Under the pieces are notes generated by a model. That model made no database searches and was not told the origin of the DNA. It was given only the letters and a program-made list of their open reading frames with translations. From assembly GCF_000982415.1 (NCBI RefSeq), contig NZ_LANI01000003.1:248001-312000 (forward strand): a stretch of 64,000 nucleotides of DNA. Reading direction: 5' to 3'. Positions 55,795 through 64,000 of the stretch are shown here, one piece after another (position 1 is the first letter of the stretch; every line of letters begins with the position of its first letter). Both the position numbers and the translations under genes were made by a program. Origin of the DNA: Kiloniella litopenaei (GTDB taxonomy: Bacteria > Pseudomonadota > Alphaproteobacteria > Kiloniellales > Kiloniellaceae).

Positions 55795-55887
55795 GAAGTT
55801 CTTGATCATAAAACCAAAACACCTCAGACTATCTATGTAGGGGCATTCGCCCGCCAAACAGACATTCCGGGGGTTATGACAAGGTGA
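55786..55887 (+). CDS. Putative 33-residue leader peptide coupled to yejA
   Basis: ORF MVNEVLDHKTKTPQTIYVGA and 13 more residues, preceded by GAGGTG at ideal spacing and closed by a TGA that overlaps the yejA ATG as TGATG. Such an overlap normally gives translational coupling. The peptide has no membrane segment or known motif. The reading frame, ribosome site, coupling and hairpin together support translation, but no homologue is known to me. Confidence 0.5.
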   Translation: MVNEVLDHKTKTPQTIYVGAFARQTDIPGVMTR

Positions 55888-57995
55888 TGCGCGCACTCTT
55901 ACTGGTCAATTTTGTCCTCTGCGTCCTCTTGCCGTTTTCAGCTACTGCACAAACGACAAAATCCCACGGTATTGCCATTCATGGGGAACCGGGTTACCCC
56001 GCTGACTTCACCCATTTTAACTATGTTAATCCCGATGCGCCCAAAGGGGGCGAAATTCGTCTTGCTAGCGAAGGCACTTTTGACAGCTTTAATCCCTATA
56101 TCATCAAAGGGGTACCCGGACCGGGCTTCACGCCAGAAAGCCTCTTGGTCGCGAGTGCCGATGAAGCCGCAAGCGCATATGGGCTTATCGCAGAAAGCCT
56201 TGAATGGCCGGAAGACAGATCCTGGGTTATCTTTACCCTGCGCCCCGAAGCAAGATGGCATGATGGCGTCCCCATAACTGTTGAAGATGTTATTTTTTCC
56301 TGGGAAACCATCCGCAATGACGCCGGACCTTACGTAAAAAACTATTATGCAATCCTGAAGAACGTGGAAAAGGTCGGGGACAATCAGGCCAAGTTCACGT
56401 CCGGTGAACCGGGAAACAAAGAGTTCCCCATTCGTGCTGGTTCGCTACCAATCCTTGCCAAACATTATTGGGAAGACAGAGATTTTTCCAAAACTACTCT
56501 CGAACCGCCCCTGGGAAGCGGCCCCTACAAAATAACTGACTTTGAAGCCGGACGTTATGTGGTTCAGGAAAGGGTCAAGGACTACTGGGGAAAAGACCTG
56601 CCCGTCAACAAGGGTCAGGACAATTTCGATAAGATAAGAACCACCTATTATCATGATGATGATGTCATCAAGCTAGCGATCAAATCAGGGGAAATTGACT
56701 ACCGGAACGAACGCTCGTCCAGCGCCTGGGCACAGGATTATGATGTTCCGGCCATTACCAAGGGCTGGTTGAAGAAAGAATCAATCCCCCACAAACGACC
56801 TCAGGGAATTCAAGGCTTTTTCTACAATACCAGACGGGACATCTTCAAAGATCCGAAAGTCAGAGAAGCCATTGGATATGTCTATGATTTTGACTGGTCC
56901 AACAAGAATTTATCTTTTGGATTGTTAACCCGCACAACAAATTATTTTGGGAACTCTGAATTATCTTCGACAGGTATCCCCAAGGGACGCGAGTTGGAAA
57001 TACTCGAAAAATATCGTGGCAAGGTCCCTGACAATCTCTTTTCAGAAGTATTTCATGTTCCGACATCAGATGGTAATGGATGGCCACGCCACAACTACCG
57101 AAAAGCTTTCGAGCTTCTTGCCGAAGCAGGTTGGGTGGTCAAAGATTTGAAACTGGTAAATGAAAAAACCGGGGAACAAATGTCTTTCGAGATGCTTGTT
57201 TCATCCAAAGGCATGGAAAGAACCATACTTCCCTTTGTAACAAGTCTAAGCAAACTTGGTATTGATGCCAGAATTCGCCTTGTTGACCGATCCCAATACA
57301 TCAACCGTATCAGAGATTTTGACTACGATATCGTTATAATCAAACTTTCTGCCAGCATCACCCCAGGCACAGAGCAGCGGGGATTTTGGACGAGTGAAAC
57401 CGCAGACAAAAAGGGAAGTGGTAACTTTGCTGGCATCAAAGACCCTGTTGTTGATGAATTGGTCGAAGCTATCGCCAATGCAGATGATCGTGAAGAATTG
57501 GTAGCCACAGTTCGTGCACTCGATCGGGTATTACTCTGGGGTTATTACGTTATCCCACAGTTCCATACCGAAGATGATCGTGTGCTTTACTGGGATAAGT
57601 TTTCACGGCCAAAAATGACCCCGTGGCGAGGAACCAGCACATCCTATTGGTGGTTTGATAACGACAAAGAAGCAGCATTGATGGCCTCAATGGCAAAAAA
57701 TGAGCAAGCACAAACCAGTGACTCAACAAACGATAATGCCCCCGCCATTGTCGAAACCTCCGGGAACAACGAACCGTTTTTTGATCCATTAATTATTGAT
57801 ACTTTTTTGAATAACTTCGAAAAATTGGGTTTGAATTCCAAAGATATGAAAGATCTTTTCACTTTTCAGATCTTTGCGGATCCCGAAGCTTTTTTCAAAA
57901 AAGATAACTGGCGCCCCTATGCGCTCGGCATCAGCATCTTGATTATTGGCCGCTGGTTCATTCGTAGACGTCGACGCAACAGGGGGCAAATCTAA
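55887..57995 (+). CDS. yejA: Peptide ABC transporter substrate-binding protein, YejA-like, with C-terminal membrane anchor
   Basis: Binds peptides in the periplasm for the YejBEF importer. The protein has 702 residues from the ATG at 55887: a signal peptide of about 22 residues, then the SBP_bac_5 fold with [55 protein letters not shown] and [16 protein letters not shown], all YejA-like. Typical members end near [10 protein letters not shown]. This one continues for about 110 residues through a polar linker to [14 protein letters not shown] and RRRRR, a likely membrane segment with cytosolic basic tail. The stop overlaps the yejB start by one base. Confidence 0.92.
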   Translation: MRALLLVNFVLCVLLPFSATAQTTKSHGIAIHGEPGYPADFTHFNYVNPDAPKGGEIRLASEGTFDSFNPYIIKGVPGPGFTPESLLVASADEAASAYGLIAESLEWPEDRSWVIFTLRPEARWHDGVPITVEDVIFSWETIRNDAGPYVKNYYAILKNVEKVGDNQAKFTSGEPGNKEFPIRAGSLPILAKHYWEDRDFSKTTLEPPLGSGPYKITDFEAGRYVVQERVKDYWGKDLPVNKGQDNFDKIRTTYYHDDDVIKLAIKSGEIDYRNERSSSAWAQDYDVPAITKGWLKKESIPHKRPQGIQGFFYNTRRDIFKDPKVREAIGYVYDFDWSNKNLSFGLLTRTTNYFGNSELSSTGIPKGRELEILEKYRGKVPDNLFSEVFHVPTSDGNGWPRHNYRKAFELLAEAGWVVKDLKLVNEKTGEQMSFEMLVSSKGMERTILPFVTSLSKLGIDARIRLVDRSQYINRIRDFDYDIVIIKLSASITPGTEQRGFWTSETADKKGSGNFAGIKDPVVDELVEAIANADDREELVATVRALDRVLLWGYYVIPQFHTEDDRVLYWDKFSRPKMTPWRGTSTSYWWFDNDKEAALMASMAKNEQAQTSDSTNDNAPAIVETSGNNEPFFDPLIIDTFLNNFEKLGLNSKDMKDLFTFQIFADPEAFFKKDNWRPYALGISILIIGRWFIRRRRRNRGQI

Positions 57996-59092
57996 TGCTG
58001 GCCTATATTGTTCGCAGACTTTTATTAATGATCCCAACACTTCTGGGGATCATGATCTTAAACTTTGCCATTATTCAACTTGCCCCCGGTGGCCCAGTGG
58101 AACAGGTGCTCGCCAAACTGTCAGGGCAAGGCGCAGAGATATCGGAACGTATAACACAGAACAAAGATGATTTGGCACCTGTAAGTGATACAGAGGCCTC
58201 GAACACCAGTAAGTATAAAGGAGCGCAGGGACTGGACCCAGAGCTTATCAAAGAACTTGAAGCACAATTTGGCCTGGATAAGCCCCTACATGAGCAGTTT
58301 ATCGTCATGATGGGCAATTATTTAACCTTCGATTTTGGTGAGAGTTTCTTTCGGGACCGAAAAGTGGTTGATCTTGTAATCGATAAAATGCCCGTTTCCA
58401 TTTCTCTTGGCCTTTGGACCACTCTACTTGTCTATTTAATCTCTATTCCCCTTGGTATTAAGAAAGCCATGCGTGACGGGTCATCTTTCGATGTTTGGAC
58501 CAGCGGTGTCATTATCGTCGGCTATGCAATACCCGGATTTATCTTTGCGGTTCTCCTGCTTGTCGTCTTTGCCGGCGGCAGTTATCTAACAATTTTCCCA
58601 CTTAGCGGATTAACATCAGATAACTGGGATGAGCTTTCGACACCCAATAAGATACTCGATTATCTGCATCACATTATCTTGCCCGTCACAGCAATGGTTA
58701 TTGGTGGTTTCGCCAGTTTGACGATGCTGACCAAGAATTCATTTCTGGATCAGGTTGGTCAGCAATACGTCACAACAGCGCGCGCAAAAGGCCTGACAGA
58801 AAGCCGCGTGCTTTATGGTCATGTATTTCGTAATGCCATGCTCATTGTCATAGCAGCTTTCCCGGCCAGCTTCATTGGTGTTCTGTTTACAGGATCAGTT
58901 TTAATCGAAGTCATCTTTTCTCTGGATGGCTTGGGTCGTCTGGGATTTGAAGCGGTTTTCAATCGTGATTATCCCATTATTTTTGGTACCCTCTATTTCT
59001 TCACTCTTGTTGGACTTCTTATGAACATCATTGGTGATCTTGCCTACATGCTTGTCGATCCCCGAATTGATTTTGAGAGCCGGGAGGGGTGA
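57995..59092 (+). CDS. yejB: Peptide ABC transporter permease YejB
   Basis: Inner-membrane permease of 365 residues with six membrane segments. It starts [20 protein letters not shown]. It includes a YejB-type large periplasmic insertion (residues about 45-100). The coupling motif appears as [26 protein letters not shown], the EAA loop that contacts the ATPase. It ends [19 protein letters not shown]. The ATG overlaps the yejA stop by one base. Confidence 0.95.
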   Translation: MLAYIVRRLLLMIPTLLGIMILNFAIIQLAPGGPVEQVLAKLSGQGAEISERITQNKDDLAPVSDTEASNTSKYKGAQGLDPELIKELEAQFGLDKPLHEQFIVMMGNYLTFDFGESFFRDRKVVDLVIDKMPVSISLGLWTTLLVYLISIPLGIKKAMRDGSSFDVWTSGVIIVGYAIPGFIFAVLLLVVFAGGSYLTIFPLSGLTSDNWDELSTPNKILDYLHHIILPVTAMVIGGFASLTMLTKNSFLDQVGQQYVTTARAKGLTESRVLYGHVFRNAMLIVIAAFPASFIGVLFTGSVLIEVIFSLDGLGRLGFEAVFNRDYPIIFGTLYFFTLVGLLMNIIGDLAYMLVDPRIDFESREG

Positions 59093-59095
59093 TTG

Positions 59096-60163
59096 ATGCG
59101 TGGTGATACACAAAAACTATTTGGCATAACACTCGCGCCAATGAATCAAAGACGGCTACAGAATTTCAAGAAAAACCGTCGTGGATATTGGTCTCTTTGG
59201 ATCTTTCTTGTTCTTTTCGGTTTGAGCTTAATTGCAGAAGTGATTGCCAATGACAAACCCATCGTCGTCTTCTTTGATGACAATGCATATTTCCCAATTG
59301 TAGAAGCACTGCCAGAAACCCATTTTGGCGGGGAATTTGAAACAGAAACAGACTACCACGATCCTTATGTTCAAAGTTTGATTTCAGCAAAGGGCTGGAT
59401 GATCTGGCCATTAATTCAATACAACTATAAAACAGTGGCTTACGATCTGCCCACGCCTGCGCCCTCCGCCCCTGATCTTGACCATTGGCTTGGCACGGAT
59501 GATCAAGCACGAGATGTCGTTGCCCGCCTTATTTATGGTATGCGGATATCAATTATATTTGGCCTACTCTTAACCGTCATCAGTGCTGTTATCGGTGTGA
59601 CAGCCGGGGCAATCCAAGGTTACTTTGGTGGTACGCTTGATCTTGTTGCCCAACGATTTATCGAAATTTGGAGTGGTCTGCCAACTCTCTATATCCTCAT
59701 TATCGTCAGCTCTGTCCTCGTACCAAGTTTCTGGACACTTCTGGGAATCCTAATGCTCTTTAGTTGGGTCGGCTTTGTCGGTGTCGTCAGGGCAGAGTTC
59801 CTCAAGGTGCGGAACTATGATTACATCAGATCAGCAAAAGCACTGGGGGTTAGTGATAGAATGATCATGTACCGCCATATTCTCCCCAATGCGATTGTCG
59901 CAACACTCACCTTTCTGCCCTTTACCCTAACGGCAGCGATTACTGGCCTGACGTCACTCGACTTTCTTGGCTTAGGGCTTCCCGCGGGGTCTGCATCGCT
60001 AGGTGAACTCTTAGCACAAGGTAAAGCAAATCTTCAGGCACCCTGGTTGGGTTTAACAGCGTTTGTTTCCCTCGCCGTAATGCTCAGTCTGTTGGTTTTT
60101 ATTGGCGAAGCGGTGCGTGATGCCTTTGATCCCAGAAAGCTTTTTAATGGAGATCGCTCATGA
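59096..60163 (+). CDS. yejE: Peptide ABC transporter permease YejE
   Basis: Second permease, 355 residues, of the same transporter. RLQNFKKNRRGYWSLWIFL opens the first membrane segment, a long periplasmic loop with HFGGEFETETDYHDPYV follows (typical of YejE), and the EAA loop reads YDYIRSAKALGVSDRMIMYRHILPNA. The ATG at 59096 has GGGAGGGG upstream. It follows yejB by 3 bases and overlaps yejF by an ATGA. Confidence 0.95.
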   Translation: MRGDTQKLFGITLAPMNQRRLQNFKKNRRGYWSLWIFLVLFGLSLIAEVIANDKPIVVFFDDNAYFPIVEALPETHFGGEFETETDYHDPYVQSLISAKGWMIWPLIQYNYKTVAYDLPTPAPSAPDLDHWLGTDDQARDVVARLIYGMRISIIFGLLLTVISAVIGVTAGAIQGYFGGTLDLVAQRFIEIWSGLPTLYILIIVSSVLVPSFWTLLGILMLFSWVGFVGVVRAEFLKVRNYDYIRSAKALGVSDRMIMYRHILPNAIVATLTFLPFTLTAAITGLTSLDFLGLGLPAGSASLGELLAQGKANLQAPWLGLTAFVSLAVMLSLLVFIGEAVRDAFDPRKLFNGDRS

Positions 60164-61821
60164 GTGTTCTCGTTGACCATTCTACCGAAGAAAAACAGGC
60201 CCTTTTAGACATCACCAGTCTTTCGGTTCAGTTTCACGGGGAAGACGAAACTGTCGATGCCGTCGCAGGTATCACATACAAGCTCATGGAGGGACAAACT
60301 GTTGCTCTAGTAGGAGAGTCTGGATCAGGAAAATCCGTCAGTGCGCTTTCCATTTTACAACTGCTCCCTTACCCCCAGGCACAGCATCCACAAGGCAGTT
60401 CCATAAAGTATAGGGGTAAGGAGATAATTGGCGCTGACGATGCCACCATGCGGGATATCCGGGGGAACAAGATTTCGATCATTTTTCAAGAACCCATGAC
60501 ATCGTTGAACCCGCTGCACACGATTGAAAAGCAAATTAACGAAGTTCTGTTTGTGCATAAGGGAATGGGCAAGATAGAAGCCAGGAAACGAACTCTGGAG
60601 CTTCTGAAACTAGTCGGCATTAAAGATCCGGCTGGACGTCTCAAGTCCTATCCACACGAGCTGTCTGGCGGACAGCGGCAACGTGTCATGATTGCCATGG
60701 CCCTTGCCAACGAACCGGATCTGTTAATCGCAGATGAACCGACAACAGCACTGGACGTTACTATTCAGGCACAAATCCTTGAGCTGTTAAAGGACCTACA
60801 AGAAAAGCTGGGCATGTCTATTCTGTTGATTACGCATGACCTTGGCATCGTCAGAAAGATGGCCGATCGCGTTTGCGTCATGACAAAGGGGCAGATTGTA
60901 GAACAAGGCCCAACAGAGAAAATCTTCTCAACCCCGGAGCACCCCTATACTCAAAAATTACTCGCAGCAGAACCCCGGGGGAAACCTGTCGAGAGCAATC
61001 TGGACGCGCCGGAAATAATGGCCTGTGAAGATATCAAGGTTCACTTTCCGGTTAAACGCGGAATATTCAGAAGAACCGTCAGCCACATCAAGGCCGTGGA
61101 TGGCATCTCCCTTTCTCTGCAAGAAGGGCATACAATAGGCATTGTCGGCGAATCAGGTTCCGGCAAGACAACTCTGGGCCTCGCCCTGCTGCGTTTGATC
61201 TCAAGTAAAGGTGCAATCCGTTTTGACGGAAAGTCCATTGCCACGACCAAAGGATCACAACTGAGATCGCTGCGACAGGAAATGCAAATTGTCTTTCAGG
61301 ACCCATACGGATCACTCAGCCCGCGCCTCTCAATCGGGCAGATTATAGAAGAAGGTCTGAAAGTCCATCGATTGGGTGGCAATGCCAAAGAGAGAGAAGC
61401 CCTGATCATCGAGGCTTTAAACGAAGTTGGCCTGAACCCGGAAAACCGTCACCGTTACCCCCATGAATTTTCAGGAGGGCAACGTCAAAGAATTGCCATC
61501 GCCCGTGCGATGGTCCTGAAGCCAAGGTTTCTGGTATTGGACGAACCGACATCGGCGCTTGATATGTCGGTTCAGGCACAGATTGTCGATTTGCTCCGTA
61601 ACCTGCAAATCAAACACAACCTTACCTACCTTTTCATAAGCCATGATTTAAAAGTCGTTCGTACACTGGCAGATAATGTCATCGTCATGAAGGACGGCAA
61701 AGCAGTCGAAACAGGTACCGCCAAAGAAATCTTTGAAGCACCACAAACCGCCTACACTCAGGCGCTGATTAAAGCTGCGTTTGATCTGGAAGTTGTCAAT
61801 CAAGACGCCATAAGCGCTTAA
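60160..61821 (+). CDS. yejF: Duplicated ABC ATPase of the peptide transporter, YejF
   Basis: Single protein of 553 residues with two ATPase modules that power YejBE. Walker A occurs at [11 protein letters not shown] (first) and [11 protein letters not shown] (second). The signatures are LSGGQRQR and FSGGQRQR, and Walker B segments are [12 protein letters not shown] and [12 protein letters not shown]. The oligopeptide ATPase tail ([23 protein letters not shown]) follows each module. Last gene of the yejABEF operon. YejABEF imports peptides such as microcin C in E. coli, giving resistance or sensitivity effects in relatives. Confidence 0.96.
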   Translation: MSVLVDHSTEEKQALLDITSLSVQFHGEDETVDAVAGITYKLMEGQTVALVGESGSGKSVSALSILQLLPYPQAQHPQGSSIKYRGKEIIGADDATMRDIRGNKISIIFQEPMTSLNPLHTIEKQINEVLFVHKGMGKIEARKRTLELLKLVGIKDPAGRLKSYPHELSGGQRQRVMIAMALANEPDLLIADEPTTALDVTIQAQILELLKDLQEKLGMSILLITHDLGIVRKMADRVCVMTKGQIVEQGPTEKIFSTPEHPYTQKLLAAEPRGKPVESNLDAPEIMACEDIKVHFPVKRGIFRRTVSHIKAVDGISLSLQEGHTIGIVGESGSGKTTLGLALLRLISSKGAIRFDGKSIATTKGSQLRSLRQEMQIVFQDPYGSLSPRLSIGQIIEEGLKVHRLGGNAKEREALIIEALNEVGLNPENRHRYPHEFSGGQRQRIAIARAMVLKPRFLVLDEPTSALDMSVQAQIVDLLRNLQIKHNLTYLFISHDLKVVRTLADNVIVMKDGKAVETGTAKEIFEAPQTAYTQALIKAAFDLEVVNQDAISA

Positions 61822-61976
61822 AAGCACTTTTTACACCGACAGGTCCTTAAGACTTTTCAGAAACTGATTTCTGATAATAAACCGCTGTGAAATAAAAAAC
61901 TTTTGTTGCCGGATTGCCATCCCTTTCCCGCATCCCCTACACTGTCTATTCAACGACTGATTATTAGAGGCTTTTG

Positions 61977-62906
61977 ATGGCACTGCTTTTTATTTCCGAA
62001 ACAGACAGACTGGATTTATGGCGTAAACATCTGCTCGCTGAAATTCCAGACCTTGATATGCGTCTGTTACCGGAAATCGGAAATAAAGAAGACATCGAAT
62101 ATGCCCTCGTCTGGCGCCCGCCTGCCGGGTTACTCAAAACCCTTCCCAATCTGAAAGTCATTTTTTCGCTAGGGGCTGGCATTGATCACCTTGCTTCAGA
62201 CACAGACTTGCCGGAAAACGTGCCCGTTGTACGGATGGTTGATTCGTCTTTAACGTCCGGGATGACAGAGTATGTTGTCATGACCGTTCTCAACCATCAC
62301 AAAAGCATGCGACTGTATCGCGAACAACAAAACCGTAAAGAGTGGCTATTACATGAACCGCCTGTAACCTGGGATAGACGGGTCGGCATTATGGGTATGG
62401 GCGTCTTGGGGTCTGATGCCGCTGAGAAATTGAGCAATCTTGGCTTTGATGTCGCGGGTTGGAGCAGAACCCACCGGGAACGCCCCGGCATAAAGACCTA
62501 TGCTGGCACAGATCAACTGGAAGATTTTCTGAAAACAACAGAAATTTTGGTCTGCCTGCTCCCCCTTACAGACGAGACAGAAGATATTCTCAATAAGGAA
62601 CTATTTGCCATGCTGCCCAAAGACGCGAGCGTTATCAACGCGGCAAGAGGTGGGCATTTGGTCGAACAAGACTTAATCCAAGCATTGGATTCAGGCCACC
62701 TGTCTGAGGCGACACTTGATGTATTCAAATCAGAACCACTGGATCAAAACCACCCCTTTTGGAAACACCCCAAAATCACCATCACCCCCCATGCCGCCAG
62801 TACGACACACCCAAGTTCTAGTGCCCGGAATGTTGCCGATGGTATTCGGCGCTTTGAAAGCGGAGAAGATTTATTAAATGTTGTGGATATGAAGCGCGGC
62901 TATTAA
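61977..62906 (+). CDS. ghrA: Glyoxylate/hydroxypyruvate reductase A-type 2-hydroxyacid dehydrogenase
   Basis: Protein of 309 residues. The NAD(P) site is IMGMGVLGSDAAEKLSNLGF, the substrate arginine and glutamate lie in INAARGGHLVEQDLI and LDVFKSEPLDQNHPFW, and the catalytic histidine is in ITPHAASTTHP. The IFSLGAGIDHL and PVVRMVDSSLTSGMTEYVV stretches are GhrA features. It probably reduces glyoxylate or hydroxypyruvate, but the in vivo substrate is not certain. The ATG at 61977 is preferred over the TTG before it. Confidence 0.88.
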   Translation: MALLFISETDRLDLWRKHLLAEIPDLDMRLLPEIGNKEDIEYALVWRPPAGLLKTLPNLKVIFSLGAGIDHLASDTDLPENVPVVRMVDSSLTSGMTEYVVMTVLNHHKSMRLYREQQNRKEWLLHEPPVTWDRRVGIMGMGVLGSDAAEKLSNLGFDVAGWSRTHRERPGIKTYAGTDQLEDFLKTTEILVCLLPLTDETEDILNKELFAMLPKDASVINAARGGHLVEQDLIQALDSGHLSEATLDVFKSEPLDQNHPFWKHPKITITPHAASTTHPSSSARNVADGIRRFESGEDLLNVVDMKRGY

Positions 62907-62990
62907 ACCTGACATAACTGCAGTGAATAAGGGGAAGTGCTAAGATTTCGTCTTCCAGCAACAAAGTAAGCTGCCTCTGAATTTTAAAAA

Positions 62991-63329
62991 TCAGACTTCT
63001 TCGGCAAACTCTTCGACCATATCGCCAAACTCACGCAAATAAACAGACCCCTTGATGGTACGCTGTACAAGGATTGAGCGGCGATCATTTTCATCTGTTT
63101 TACGGCGAACAAAGTCGTATTTTCCCAATCGATCCAAAGCGCGCGTGACTGCAGGTTTTGACATGTTTAATTCTTCGGCCAACCCGCGAACTGTATGTGC
63201 CTGATCTTTGAGATACACGTGAAGCAATAACGTAAATTGGCGAGACGTCAGGTCCGGTAGCCCCTTTTGCAGAGCTGTGACCATTACGCCTCGCCATAAT
63301 TCTAAAGCCTGTTTTGCTGGTATGTCCAC
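62991..63329 (-). CDS. MarR-family transcriptional regulator
   Basis: Winged-helix protein of about 112 residues. QFTLLLHVYLKDQAHTVRGL leads into the recognition part AEELNMSKPAVTRALDRLGK, then FVRRKTDENDRRSILVQRT forms the wing. I place the start at the GTG at 63329, which has AGGAA five or six bases upstream and gives a start (DIPAKQALELWR) like relatives; the frame is open to a TTG at 63374 without a ribosome site. The effector is unknown. A universal stress gene lies upstream. Confidence 0.82.
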   Translation of the reverse strand: MDIPAKQALELWRGVMVTALQKGLPDLTSRQFTLLLHVYLKDQAHTVRGLAEELNMSKPAVTRALDRLGKYDFVRRKTDENDRRSILVQRTIKGSVYLREFGDMVEEFAEEV

Positions 63330-63422
63330 GATCGTTCCTAAACGTTCCGCAATCGCAATGATTCTAGAACACAATCAGGATCAAACTCAAGACATTCCTT
63401 TAAATAGCTTTGAAAGACCGCC

Positions 63423-63869
63423 TTACCGAACGGTTACACAGGTCACCTTGCTCAAACTTGCAACTTTATGGGAAACAGATCCCAAAAGAAGCGATTCAAG
63501 ATCACCATGTCCCCGGCTACCCATCACAATTGCATCAACTTTATTTTTGTCAGCAAATTCAACAATAGACCTTGCTGGCGGGCCAACCTTCACTTCGGTT
63601 TTGATGTTTTCAACGCCAACTTTTTTGGCGATTTCTTTAGCCTCGTTGAGAACTTCCTGACTAAAGGAATCAAGAACATATTGCGCGTCCTGACCAGATA
63701 CGTGTTCAACCTCCATAAAGCGGCGTAGTCCTTCGTTCATTTTCACAGCTTTAGCAACGGTTAGGAAAATAAGCTCACCTTCAAACTTAAGGGCCAAGGC
63801 TGCTGCTTTTTCAACGGCACGCATACTGTGCTCGGAACCATCGACCGCACAAAGGATTTTATTGAACAT
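63423..63869 (-). CDS. Universal stress protein UspA family
   Basis: Protein of 148 residues with the UspA fold: ILCAVDGSEHSMRAV at the start and the ATP-binding G-2X-G-9X-G(S/T) motif as VMGSRGHGDLESLLLGSVSH near the end, so the ATP-binding subgroup. The ATG at 63869 has GGAG 7 bases upstream, better than the ATG at 63875. It may be cotranscribed with the MarR-type gene 93 bases downstream. Confidence 0.92.
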   Translation of the reverse strand: MFNKILCAVDGSEHSMRAVEKAAALALKFEGELIFLTVAKAVKMNEGLRRFMEVEHVSGQDAQYVLDSFSQEVLNEAKEIAKKVGVENIKTEVKVGPPARSIVEFADKNKVDAIVMGSRGHGDLESLLLGSVSHKVASLSKVTCVTVR

Positions 63870-64000
63870 TGTCATACTCCATTTGTAAGACAGTTATTAA
63901 AACCAAATTCAAAAGAACATTAGCACAAAATAAGAGAATTTTCCCAATCTCTATAAACAACCCTGAAATGCAAAAAAGCAATGCATCAAAAGAGGTTAGA

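Noticed and set aside
1-64000. CRISPR array, insertion sequence, prophage or toxin-antitoxin pair
   Set aside because: No spaced repeats, transposase, integrase or phage genes are seen, and the neighbourhoods are mainly core metabolism.

Overview
The window is a gene-dense chromosomal segment of moderate GC from a Gram-negative alphaproteobacterium, most likely Rhodospirillales-like and possibly marine. The genus is inferred, not proven. Evidence for this placement is the DUF2125 / prephenate dehydrogenase / HisC / chorismate mutase cluster, a PhaR-type PHA regulator next to PHA genes, a DUF2336 protein, a PraR-like XRE regulator, a membrane-anchored cytochrome c and KDO synthesis (KdsB). I see no phage, plasmid, transposase or CRISPR array. 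About 64 protein genes, one tRNA-Arg and the SRP RNA can be supported.

Layout: 1-7.9 kb holds aromatic amino acid and histidine genes (tyrA, hisC, a chorismate mutase), then a methyltransferase, gloB, a GST, a DUF985 cupin and a HAD phosphatase. 8-12.7 kb is a polyhydroxyalkanoate locus: phaB, phaA, a small class-III-type phaC with an overlapping upstream subunit gene, and divergent phaR. 12.8-17.1 kb carries signalling genes (a PAS-GGDEF-EAL protein, an XRE regulator, a CheY-like receiver) and a lone rfbB. 17.1-20.6 kb is looser: an orphan membrane protein, tRNA-Arg(ACG), an OmpA-like lipoprotein and a TauE-type exporter. 20.7-27.5 kb holds gpt, panC, an RlmI-type methyltransferase, an orphan histidine kinase, a flavin disulfide reductase and a TVP38 membrane protein.

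27.8-32.4 kb is the conserved rpmH-rnpA-yidD-yidC-engB-argB block. 32.4-35.4 kb is a two-gene unit of a diguanylate cyclase and a DUF2336 protein. 36.4-42.5 kb has dapD-dapE plus a small membrane protein converging on def-fmt-truA, with an AT-rich secreted esterase gene between them. 42.7-53.2 kb carries rmuC, a secreted DUF4139 protein, a lipoprotein, dnaX-ybaB-recR, ffs, nudC, pheA, kdsB and a cytochrome c. 53.3-64 kb carries hisN, a sodium:solute symporter, the yejABEF-type peptide ABC transporter, a ghrA-type reductase, a MarR regulator and a universal stress protein.

Most of the window is ordinary core metabolism. The most unusual structure is upstream of the yej operon. A 33-codon leader ORF ends in a TGATG overlap with yejA, and its start codon lies in one arm of a perfect 14-bp inverted repeat (55723-55736 / 55781-55794) whose loop holds its Shine-Dalgarno. 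The YejA protein itself has a roughly 110-residue C-terminal extension ending in a predicted membrane anchor. Other notable points are a chorismate mutase with a decayed prephenate-dehydratase-like tail, a compact overlapping PHA synthase gene pair, and a leader before rmuC that can form competing hairpins.
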